From NCBI GenBank assembly GCA_009103225.1, contig RHPI01000772.1:77108-141107 (forward strand): DNA of 64,000 nt, given 5' to 3'. Position numbers and translations under genes: made by a program. The notes beneath the pieces are model-generated. The model was not told the DNA's origin and searched no databases. It worked only from the letters and a program-made list of their open reading frames with translations. This stretch comes from Chlorokybus atmophyticus (lineage: Eukaryota; Streptophyta; Chlorokybophyceae; Chlorokybales; Chlorokybaceae). Every line of letters begins with the position of its first letter. Within the stretch, counting starts at the first letter, position 1. Positions 11,796 through 22,587 of this stretch are shown in pieces.

Positions 11796-13909
11796 GTGAG
11801 CTATGGGCACAGTCACAATCAAGTCAACTGCACGCTCTTGCATATGGGTCACAAAAGTTGTAAAAATATGTCTGGTTGCTGATTGGGCCAGGGAGACAGC
11901 AATGAGCTGAACATGCACGCGATTGCCGATTTTATAATGATATGCCATTATTTGCAGGAACCAACCACTTGTACCGGTAATGGCCAAACACGTGCACGCA
12001 CACACTTGCATACAATAGCCACCATGCCATCAATCGCTGGTGCAATAAGGATGCCAACAACTTAATAAAAGCTGCAAAGGTGGCTGATTGTTTTAAGCTT
12101 GACAGGCAGCAGAGCATTGAACAAAATGATTGAGACAGACTCGCGTTATAGATACTATACATGCTACCAACGTACTAGATCATGCAAGCCTCTCAATCAT
12201 CTTGGGTGCACAACGACAAGTATTAGCAGGGTTTGTTGTGAACACATTCGTTGTTCGCATGTCAATATGCACGCTGGTCGATTTGGCTTAGCCACAGCGG
12301 TTGCTGCACACAATTGGCAACCTACAGACGGCGCACTGCGCTGATCAGCTAAGCCACAACACAGCTTAGCTTCATGAAGCTAAGGCATGCAGCGGAACAG
12401 TAAATGTGACAAAGCGAAACCAAGGCACGGGTGCATTGCCTTAACAACCCGCTTCAGGTTTGACCACCATGCATGCGGTTTGTGACGGACATAGTGCTAG
12501 ACTACCGCTTGTGCGTTTACCGAACAAGCTTGACAATGAGCAATGCATATGTACATTTTGTGCACTGGTGTGCAAGCTTGCTAGCAGTGACCAAGCACAC
12601 GCAACACATAAGCTACAGTTGTATGAAGCTTCACAACACTTGTCGTTTGCACTAACGGAGCCCGTTCACTGCCGTGGTGGCTCCAGCTGGCATTAAAACT
12701 ACATGCAAGCTGCCACCGTCGCCTCTGACGAGCTGCAGTCGGCGACATGCTTGCATACATGGCTGCCTTCAGCGCCCGCGACGCAGCGCTGATCACTAGG
12801 TCTACAACACGGACAACAAAATGGTGGTCAACGGCAATGAAGCTCTTAATCACCACCACTAGCACCACCGCCACCGCCACCGCCACCATCGCCTTTCAGC
12901 TCAACCATATGTCGTGCTTGTAATCGTCAATGACTTCGACATAAAGGTTGCAATATGCATAAGCGGCGGCAGCCGCGGCGACATTGGCGGCGTGGAGACC
13001 GCTGTCGTTCACGGGGCAGTGCTTGCGTCGATGGGCACGCCGGTGTGCATATCAGCTGGCATAGGCTTGGTGGCATGCTCTTGTGTCTAGCGACGGGTGG
13101 GCAGCGACGGGTGGGCAGCGTAGCAGAGGTTTTAGTGCTTGAGTTGAAGTTACAGCTGCTGTCTCTTCGAGGTATGCTTTGCAAGTCAGCTCATGCTATT
13201 GTTTAACGCAGCATGCTGTTCCATGCGAGGGTTGGGCGCATGTATTGTAAACTGATCTACCGTAGATCAACTTATCAGCACAATGCTTGCCATGTGTCTG
13301 TTTCGTGTGTGTGAAGCATTGTCACAATAGCTCTGGCAAAGCTCACAAAAGGGGGGCAGCGCACATTGAAATGAATGTGATACATGGGAACACAGCAATA
13401 CACGGGTTCATACAACATTGCATATAACACTGCACTGCTGTGAAATCTACACATGAGAGTCCTTTGCTTCCATCACCTGCCGCAGCGCTTTACAACACAC
13501 TGTGGCCATGTGTGCTGACATTGGCATGCATTGATTTGGCAAGATAACGCATAGATGCTTGGCTTGCATTGGTATGCTATCTCATGCAAGTAGCAATAGC
13601 TCCTCATGAACGCTACTCTTGCCAACAGTGCTTGGCCACTTATCATGGAGACCGGTCAGCCATGGTAGTGGATGACATTGCGACGAGTGTCGTTGTGTAC
13701 ACATGCATGTGGCCATGATATTACAAGTGAAGTCACTCTTTTGCCATCCACCAGTGCAAGCCATCACTGTCGCACGGGTTCGCCAGCATACTACTATTTT
13801 ACAAGCACTGACAGTTGCGGATCAACCGTCAACTGTTGAAGTTGCTGGTTCTCTTTAAGCCCTTATGCAATGACTTGCTAACTTGTGATCATTTCACAGT
13901 TTAGCAGTA
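11796..13909. other. Spacer between the inverted repeat arms
   Basis: About 2.1 kb without a supported gene. It includes GC-rich trinucleotide stretches (about 12850-12890 CCACCG, about 12960-13000 CGGCGG) that generate low-complexity open frames on both strands. No terminal repeats or domains were seen. Confidence 0.4.
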
Positions 13910-14815
13910 ACGTTTTCACGCGCATCACGAGAGCAGCTACAGGCAGAGCCATTTTGCCCCAATACTACAACTTTTTGTACGGGCAAGGGCCAGCCTACAA
14001 CGTTAACACATCTCTCAACTCGATTGACTCCGGGCAAATACCGTATATATTCGCGGCACAATTGCGCTTTGCATGCTGCTCATCAATTCTTGACAATGCT
14101 CATGACGACAGTAACAACGTGAGCTGCTGCTCCTTGCCAAGCCATTCTATTGCCTTTTTACAAGTAGGAATGCTGGGGCTGCCCATTCAACATTATCTGT
14201 TTGCTAGTTGCCAGCATAAATCATATGGGGCAGGCCTCCAGGGTCAGAAGCTGAGCAGCAAGCTGTGCGCCAATTTTAAGAGGGCTGTCTTTCCCGAGTG
14301 GCGTTGCTCGTTACGCAAGGCAAGCCACGGTCACTTTTTCGCGATCCCAAAAAGTTGGAGAGACACATGCATGAGGTATTTTGCAATTGTATCGAATAGC
14401 TCACTTTGAATTCTTGGGTGCTTATGCTAAAGCTGTGATTGCAATTTTTAAGGCTAATTCCTGATGTGAGCACGACAGCAGTGGCAAAAGGTACACTCAT
14501 ACGCAACTGTCCTACGAGACTTACAATCAACACGTTAAGGCTCCAAGAGCTTGCAAGCAGCAGTAACAAGGACCTTTGCAGTATGCCGCGCAGCGCTGCC
14601 TCAATGCTTGCTTTCACATTGGAGGTTGTGGCTACAAGATTTGTTGCCTTGCGGACATTTTTGGCAGCTGGTTATGCGCGTACGGTTGCATGGTTGAAAC
14701 GATGCCCTTATGTGATATGCGCCGCCGTTGCTTCCATGTTCCGCCGCAAGCTTCAGACAGTCGCGAACACGCCCGAGTCTGATGATATCGGCAGCAAGAG
14801 CCTTGCCATGCAGAT
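13910..14815 (+). repeat. Right arm of the inverted repeat pair
   Basis: Plus-strand partner of 10794-11795, diverged but collinear. Two overlapping-frame open segments (13885-14409 and 14439-15053) cover most of it, consistent with a decayed coding element. The function is not recognised; a retroelement or DNA-transposon remnant are both possible. Confidence 0.6.
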
Positions 14816-16903
14816 TATCATATGCGAGCCAGGAGTGGTAGTCCGGATGTCATTTAAGCAAATGCAAATACGCCGCAAGTGGCTAGCTGCAGAGCTTACA
14901 GAGCGAAGCATGCGGGCAATGCCGACATTGTCGATGTCAATAACGCATGGAGACAACGTTCTCGACCAACATTGTTTTGTCGGCATGCAGTTCCCATTGC
15001 GGACTCGGCAGCCATGGGGTACTCTGCGGCCTCATGGCACACAAGGTTTCTAAAGTTCGTTCGCTAGCAACAAGAGCTTACAGAGGCACGTTAGGCGCAA
15101 TCAGCCAACAACATTGTTATGCCAACATTGGGGAAAGAATGAGGAGCATTATGTTGGCTTGGTGGTTCAGTGGTTCAACACAATGCGGGACAGCTGCTAG
15201 CGTAAACCGCCACGGAAGCATGACGGCATGCGGGTGAAAGCAATGCGGGCTGTGTGGTATGCATGGCTTTTTTGCTTGCTGCTGTGGTGGATGGTTAGCC
15301 TGAGACGAATGAGCCATGTGCCTCTTCCCGGGTAGGTATGCGTTTTTTCTTTGATATCGTCTGGCTGGGATGCGTTGAGGTCGGCCGAAGCATGCACTGC
15401 TTAGCCCATCGCAAATTGCATTCATCAAATCTGTTGCTTGTATTGGTATGTGTCTTATGGCATAGAAGTTGGTGAAAAAGACCAGTTGGGTTAAATTCGG
15501 TTGGGTTGGGTTTGGTTGAAATGCAAAGGCGTAACTTCCTGCCATGGTCACTTTTGGCGTTGCATGCAGATGAAGTGTGACCATTTGTTGCCGTGTTCAG
15601 CCATGGATCCGGCTATGTCCATTTTAATGCCGCTGGCATTGTCATTGGTGCAGCTTTTTTCTGCCTACGCGCCCACCGTGGAAAACGTCCACCCCTCTGA
15701 CATAGACAATGGCGACAACAGTTGGAAAATGAGTAAACCTTTAAGATGCGTGCGCGTGCGTGTTTATCACACCACACTTGGCTTGACAGCATATGCTTAT
15801 GCTTCTGCGGTAGTTTGCTTCTTTCCCAACCATAGGTGTGACAACTGCGTTTCCCGCCGACGACTAAGAAGGCGAGCGTGCATGGCATGTATGTCCGCAA
15901 TTGCGCTCTGCATTTTTGCTCGCGTTACATATGTTGTAAGCATGCTTTTTACGTCGCTAGTTCGAGTTGCACGAGCTGCGTCCTATTAGCACATAATGTA
16001 CAACGATAAGTATTATCTCTACGGTGTGATTGTTTAATGTGTGTAACATTATAAACATGTAGCAGGTCAGTTACAATAATCATATATCGATTAATAGAAG
16101 TGCATTATCTCTTAAATTGAGCGTGTATCAATGTGTTGCACATGTTTAACCCGATAGCATGCTTTTTATGCGCTGCATGTTTCATCGGTAGGATATGATA
16201 TTGATGCAAAAGTGTAACTATATTGGAAGCTGCAATAAAATTTTAGCATGCATTTTAACATTTTTGCGTAATGTATGCAACCTAGTCCATTTTTGATTGT
16301 ATGCTTTGGCTAACGAATAATCACCAAGGTTTGTTGTACCATGCTACCTCAGAGTTAATTGGTTATAACTATATATAACATATGCATTAAGGACTTTCAA
16401 GGCTACGACAATTGCTTGCCCAATAGTAAATTTTGATAGAAAGTGTGTTGCAGGTATAAAGTTCAATAACAACAACTGGAGTAGTTGCCATGCGCACATT
16501 ACATCACGCGATCCTTTTCATGTGTTTGCATAAGCAAGTGATGGCTTCAGAGTTTGCTACACTTTATGCTATAAATCCACTTAAGAGTATATAACAACAA
16601 AGTGTCATAAGTGCACTTGCATAGTTATAAAACAATTTGCGTATTACGCTATTGTATTGCGCAAACAATAATGTGCTGACTTCGAATGTAATTGATTGTA
16701 GCACTTACCGGTTCATACCAATATAATGTTGATCCTAATACTGTCGATATATAATCATGAAGGCTGTATGATGCTTAATAATTATTATGTGTAAATTAAT
16801 ACAACTTTTGCCAATCAGTTGTGGTGTTAGATTATACTGCATATCTTAATTTGAATTGTGCATTATTTGCATTATATGCCGTTACGTGCGTCCTTGTTCG
16901 GAT
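14816..16903. other. Intergenic, AT-richer towards the 3' end
   Basis: No gene supported. Sequence after about 16000 is AT-rich with no long frames. The interval ends where composite foldback element A begins. Confidence 0.45.
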
Positions 16904-17791
16904 GTTGACCATGTTTAATGACGCAGTAACAATAGCGTGTAATCAATTAGCGTTATATGGTAGAGTGGATTAGTTAGAACGAGGGTGAGTAGTGGCGGCA
17001 TGTCTTTGGGGCATGGGGCCTGCCCCGACCTCGTACCGCCAAAAGCGCGGCCGTTTTAACCACTAACCGTGCTGCAATTGCACAAAATCCCTAGCAATTT
17101 GGGGTCGCCGTTGGTAAGCAGTTGCTGCTGAGATAGTGTTCAACATCTTTTACGCATCTCTGCAATAATTGGCTATTTCGCTGCCTTTTTCAGCAACGGC
17201 TGTTGTCACCGTTGCGAAATCATTTGATTAATCTCATGTGTGACCAAATGGTTGCCTAACGATGCGAGTTTTCGTGTAATTGAACATTAACGTTAAGGTA
17301 ATTCAGGTTAGCATTATTTTCATGGTTGTAACCTCAGCATTACTGACTGAGTATCGCAGCACGTACCGTGGCGTAAACGTTACGTTCATTATTAAGTTGA
17401 AAATACTTATCTGCAGGTTGCTAGCCATATTGCACCATATTGCACCATATTGACATACAGCATATTTATCAATATTGACATACAGCATATTTATCAATAT
17501 CATTACTGTAACACATTAAAATGATCAACATGCAGCCATAAGCGGCCACGTATGCAGAACTGTGCTTAACTTTACATTTATTAGCAATTGGATGTGCTTT
17601 GGACGGCCAGGAGCGTTATTAGGCTGATCCAACGGTGTAACGATTGTTCTCGCCGTTTAGCCAATGAGAAGCAGGCGGGCCGCACATACTGCCGCGCAGC
17701 TCGGCAGTCGCGGGTGCTGTGTGATGGCCCTAGCGCGGGATGTGTGATGTAGGTTAGGTCAAATGCCGACAGGCCGGCCGGCCCGACCAAT

Positions 17792-18613
17792 AGGCGTGAT
17801 GGGCGTAATGAATTTGTGCTTATAGCATATATATGCTCTTAACGTTCAAGAGCATATTATGCTCTTAGTCGCCAAGAGCATAACCCTGCCAAGAGCATAC
17901 GATTTTTGAGGATAACAGAATGCTCTGACGCAAGGGTAGACTATATAGTCTACCCCCGTTAAAAGACTTCGGATTGAGAGAATAACCCCGTTCAGATTAC
18001 AGATTTGCAAAAGACTAATGGTTTACAGGGAAGTATCATCGGCTAGTGGAATAGTTTTGTACGCAATAAGACTACAATCAAGGGTTATTATTTTTAACAA
18101 GCTCAATCTTGTTACGAGGGAATATCACGTTGATAGCATGCTTACTCTGATGTTATAAGCATAAACATATTACAAGACTCATGTATAGTTACGTACATAA
18201 TTAATTTATTTTTTTAATAATATTATTAATTTAGTTTATGCCATGTTAAAATATAACAACGTGGCTTACGGTTATTTCGCAATACCCCTGTTAATAGAAT
18301 ATATATTATGTAAAGAATACAAGAGTATATATGATTGTAAACGCCAAGAGAATAACCCTGTTGATGGAATGAAAGCTGAAAGACACACGTGATTATTATA
18401 GCGGAGGTAGACTGTACAGTTAAGATACGTAGTTGTACCGAATTACATTGAAACATATATTGTACAGGCTACCCCCTTTGGGAGCATACTGTTGGTCTTC
18501 AAAGAGAGTTTGCTCCTGGCGAGGTTATGCTCTTGGCGATTAAGAGCATAATATGCTCTTAAACATTAAGAGCATCTATATGCTATAAAGCAGTTTAATA
18601 CGCCCATCACGCC
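17792..18613. mobile_element. Inner long-TIR element (family Y) within copy A
   Basis: Arms of about 130 bp (17792-17925 and about 18482-18613) are inverted copies. Both carry GGCGTGATGGGCG, TATAGCATATA, palindromic AAGAGCATATTATGCTCTT and GCCAAGAGCATAACC words. A family T element occupies the centre. The corresponding arms in copy B are about 58604-58735 and 57925-58060. A further half-arm with similar AGAGCATA/GGGGTTATTCTCTTGG motifs lies at about 18790-18930. Confidence 0.65.
17948..18417 (+). mobile_element. Family T TIR element inside copy A
   Basis: Starts GTCTACCCCCGTTAAAAGACTTC and ends GGAGGTAGACTGTAC, with internal GAATAACCCCG and an AT-rich core. It is the same family and orientation as 1754-2230, with the 5' half clearly alignable (GGTTTACAGG..AATAGT.TTGTACG.AATAAGACTA). 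It has no coding frame. Confidence 0.7.
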
Positions 18614-19245
18614 CATTATATCACGCGCATTACGTCACGTCTATTATGCCAGTATGCTGATTATGCGTTGCACTGTACCCATCACGCCTTACCCATTACA
18701 CTCATTACGCCTTATGACGACAAATCCGTCACGCGCTACTCCCTCGATGTTAGGAACATGCACACTTACATTTGCACAAATGTCATGAAAAATAATATGC
18801 TCTTCACGGTTAGTCATATTCTCTTAAGCACTAACATTTGCGTGTAGGATCGTTAGTGATCTCATAACGTATGATACAAGCGGGGTTATTCTCTTGGAGC
18901 GAAGGCTTTTAGCAGGGGTGGACTGTGCAACGCACACATGGCGCATATATGCACCGTGCATGTTATGCTCAAAATGTATGGATTCTTTATTCAATCGCAT
19001 ATACCTTGTGCAAATGCAGGATATGGGGATGTGCTTTGGAAGGTTGAGATTTGTTTAACACAAGCTGAATGGCCGATAGCTGATAAACGTCGGATAGTCA
19101 ATGAGAGGCAGGCGGGCTGCTCGGTATGCGCGGCAGGCAAGTAGTCTCGGGTGCCGTATGTGATGGCCCTCCGTGCGCGTGATGTGTCTTTGTGCCCTAA
19201 TGTCGGCCTCCCGGCCCAATCACGCCCAATCAGCCGCACCGCTAG

Positions 19246-21570
19246 TTATAACACAACTGTGTTGCAAAACATTTCGGCCATGGTGGCGATGTCGAACCCT
19301 AATCCTGGTTGAAATAGGACCTTCGACTCCTAATAGAAGCATTTCGCAATAAGGCGCGCGCGGCGCCGCGTTACGCGACATTACATTACAAAATTGCTGT
19401 CGTGGCCGCGCACAGGACCGGCGGATCGAGGGGTTTAGTAAACCCGATCGCGATGGAGCCCTGTTGTAGGGTTTCAAATAGACTGGTGGCGGCCGTCTTT
19501 GCAATTTTTATTGCCCGCCGGATATCTGGTGATGTCAGTGGCAAAGTTGTGGATGTCGTGGATCTTTCCCACTAACATTACCCAAACAATTGCCGCCGTT
19601 CAAACGTTAATGCAAAAGTACGAGAAGTGAGTGAAAACAGGCTCATAACTTTTATGACCCCTTAAGCGCGGCTAGACCTAGACCAATTTCGGGCTGTTTT
19701 GCCGCAGCCCGATCGCCACCGTGGGCGAAATGTAATGGGTAGATGCACTCGGCACAAAGTACGCCTGCCGGTACACAAGAAACGCAACTTACACTATGCA
19801 CATGCACTTTGAAGCCTTACTGGTGCCGGTGATAGTCGTGTGTTCTTGTTGTCTGTCAATGTGCATGGAGTGTTTATTTGCACGAAAATAGTTGAACATT
19901 CAGTACATGAAGTGCACATGTGGTATTACAAAGTGACATTCACCATGCGTAACACACATGCTGTGAGTCGTGTGTGACACGACTCGTGTGTTTGTCGTCA
20001 CAGCCTCTGACGGTGACAGTGTTGTGATAACACACGTCGTCGTCGACCTTTGTCCTGCGACGTGACGGACCGTTCATGACGAACGTGACGCACCTCCTTC
20101 CCGCACTTGCTGTGCCGAAGCAGCACAAGACCCTGTGCCTCCTCACGTGGTGTCCAAACCCGTCACATCACTCCGGACAGGCGCTGTCGTGCAGACAGAC
20201 ACTGTCACTTCACGCATGCAGCTCCCCTCCCCTTGCATGGCGGTGGCGGACATTGCACTCTGTCACATCACAGAATCACTGGGGAGGCATTGAATAGGCT
20301 TTGGTTGTACTTGGTGTGGTGATTTCGTGTTTGTAGGAGGGTTTGTTGTGTGATGTATGTAAAGTCAGCGTGTCAGGCCAGCGCTCCGCCACCGCTTGCT
20401 GGCCGCAGCGCACAATAGAATAGAGCAGCCCATTTTGCGCAAGCAGCAGCACAAAGGACAGTCTGTATAGTCGCATAAATAGTTTGGTTTTTGTCCTGCC
20501 AACGACAACTTCAAGTCAGTGTTGTTGTCGTTGTTGATGTGTCGTCAAGCGTACATGCAACAAGCAGTCACATAAGGTGCTTGTCATGGGATGTGACTGC
20601 TGATGTGGCTGTGCAGTGCACGCAGGCACAGAGACAAGGCATGGCGTGCTTGATGACTGTGTCAAAGCGCATTACATGGCCACAGCAGCATTGAGAGTGC
20701 CAAAATATGTTATGGACATGCAGTTTATAAGTCCAGCAGCTGAACAGGACTTTTCCCAAGGGCTTAACATTGGAACGGTAGTTGCTGCGTCTTCTTGTGA
20801 CAGTGAAAAGGCAGAAGTTTTGCTAATGTTGATAAGCACAGCAATATTGGCAATAACCAAAACAATCAACAAGAGAAGGCGTATCAACCAGAGGACCGAG
20901 CTTGATGCAATGCCCCCAATTGAGGTATGAGGCAAGATTTTTATCACTGAGTCTGTGCATGCATGCGTCCAGAAATCTCAACTCAGTCATGACATAAAAT
21001 AGAGCCTTTTCCTCCTTCTCAGTTAGCACATTCTGCGTTAACAACACAAGCCACCGCTCTCAGGCCCTCTAACCACGCTCCTTGAGTGTCACAACACAGT
21101 CAACTGACGTGACAGGTGTGACTAACCCCTGACCAACCCCTGATCAACCCCTCATGCAGTGCTTTGATTTCACTGAGCTCTGGTTAATAGACCAAGCCAA
21201 ACTGGCCAGAACGATAGAGACAAGCCAGCTTGTGTTGACAAAGTATCAGTCTCCCCTCAAAACCCTCTCTCTTGCTCACAGTCTTTGCCTCAACTCCCTC
21301 CTCCTCCTCCTTCAGTAGTCTTGTCTTGGCCTTATCCTGCTGCTGGTGTGACAGGGAGGGCGTGGCCTGATCAGACCAGGCCAAGTAGACAGTGCTGTTG
21401 GGGAGCGGGGAGGTAGCAGTGCAAGTGTCTCTCACAGCAGCGGGCAAGCCACCACCCCCACCCCCACCCCCCCACCCCCCCAATCCAAAACCCCAGCCTG
21501 AGACTCTGCTCCAGGTGAGAGTGAAAAGACTACTGGTCAATCAGGAGAGAGCAGGACAGAGAGTGAGGGA

Positions 21571-21620
<50 letters not shown>

Positions 21621-22587
21621 NNNNNNNNNNNNNNNNNNNNNNNNNNNNNNNNNNNNNNNNNNNNNNNNNNNNNNNNNNNNNNNNNNNNNNNNNNNNNNNN
21701 NNNNNNNNNNNNNNNNNNNNNNNNNNNNNNNNNNNNNNNNNNNNNNNNNNNNNNNNNNNNNNNNNNNNNNNNNNNNNNNNNNNNNNNNNNNNNNNNNNNN
21801 NNNNNNNNNNNNNNNNNNNNNNNNNNNNNNNNNNNNNNNNNNNNNNNNNNNNNNNNNNNNNNNNNNNCTCTCTCTCTCGCTCTCTCTCTCTCGCTCGCTC
21901 GCTCTCTCTCTCGCTCCCTCTCTCTCGCTCCCTCTCTCTCCCTCTCTCTCTCTCCCTCTCTCTCTCTCCCTCTCTCTCTGTCTCCCTCTCTCTCTGTCTC
22001 TCCCTCTGTCTCCCTCTCCCTCTTTCCCTCTTTCCCTCTTTGCCTCGCTCCCTCGCTCCCTCCCTCGCTCCCTCCCTCCCTCCCCGCCTGCGTGTTGTAT
22101 ATGTGTACGCTTGCGAGCATGCGTGCATTCCTATGTGCGCACGCACGTGCGAGTCCAAGGACCTTTGCTGCTCACTCACGATTTGACGAACGTCTCTGCT
22201 CACCCCCATGAATTGAGTCCATCCAACACTGGATCAGTGACTCATTCTTTCTTGCCAACCAGGATCGGTTCAGCATCATCATCCACGGGTTTCCTCATCT
22301 CCACCGACTTGTATGGCCACAGCCATGCAGGCAAGGCAACATATCACTATCACTATTATTATCACCGATTGTGTCCGCATGAAGTGATGTTGATATTGAT
22401 CTGTTTATGTGTTATTACTTCATCAGGCGAGCAGTGAGGGAAGAGGTGGTGTGCGTACGCATGGCCTCGCGCAGTACCGCCAGCGTCTCCGCGAGACCTC
22501 CAGACCCTCTCGCTCTCAGGCAAGCTTTGCCACATCATTAACAGCAACAACACTCACCCAACAACAACAAGAATATTAACTAAATCA
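19246..22587. other. Intergenic, upstream of the homeobox gene
   Basis: No gene could be supported. A poly-C-rich stretch (about 21449-21482) and a CT microsatellite with an assembly gap lie near the 3' end. A minus-strand frame at 20672-20947 has one hydrophobic segment (VLWLIRLLLLIVLVIANIAV) but no ATG at its start and no splice context, so it is not called a gene. The 5' untranslated exons of the homeobox gene may lie within 22190-22587. Confidence 0.4.
21573..22080. repeat. (CT)n microsatellite interrupted by an assembly gap
   Basis: Pure CT from 21573 to 21620, then 247 unknown bases (21621-21867), then degenerate CT/CCCT/CTTT repeats to about 22080. The gap is where the assembler could not span the simple sequence, so its true length is unknown. 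Open frames reading Ser-Leu or Arg-Glu repeats here are artefacts. Confidence 0.95.

Larger units (their letters stand above)
16904..19245 (+). mobile_element. Composite foldback element, copy A
   Basis: This ~2.3 kb unit begins GTTGACCATGTTTAATGACG and ends near CAATCAGCCGCACCGC. A full-length copy lies in inverted orientation at 57284-59590 and a shortened direct copy at 60064-60945. Internally, a ~210-bp block at 17590-17800 recurs as a diverged direct repeat at 19028-19240 (both start GATGTGCTTTGGA and include CCAATGAGAAG/TCAATGAGAGG and GGCAG(G)CGGGC). Between them sit a long-armed inverted repeat (17792-18613) and a family T element (17948-18417). No transposase frame was found, so it is presumably non-autonomous. 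Confidence 0.65.

Noticed and set aside
20672-20947. Small membrane protein on the minus strand
   Set aside because: Begins with GTG, not ATG, and has no supporting splice site or homologue.
21392-22209. Long open frames on both strands (Ser-Leu, Arg-Glu repeats)
   Set aside because: They read through the CT microsatellite and 247 unknown bases; composition explains them fully.
22461-22541. Upstream first exon of the homeobox gene (MASRSTASVSARPP frame)
   Set aside because: No donor/acceptor pair keeps phase with the next exon; left out of the model.
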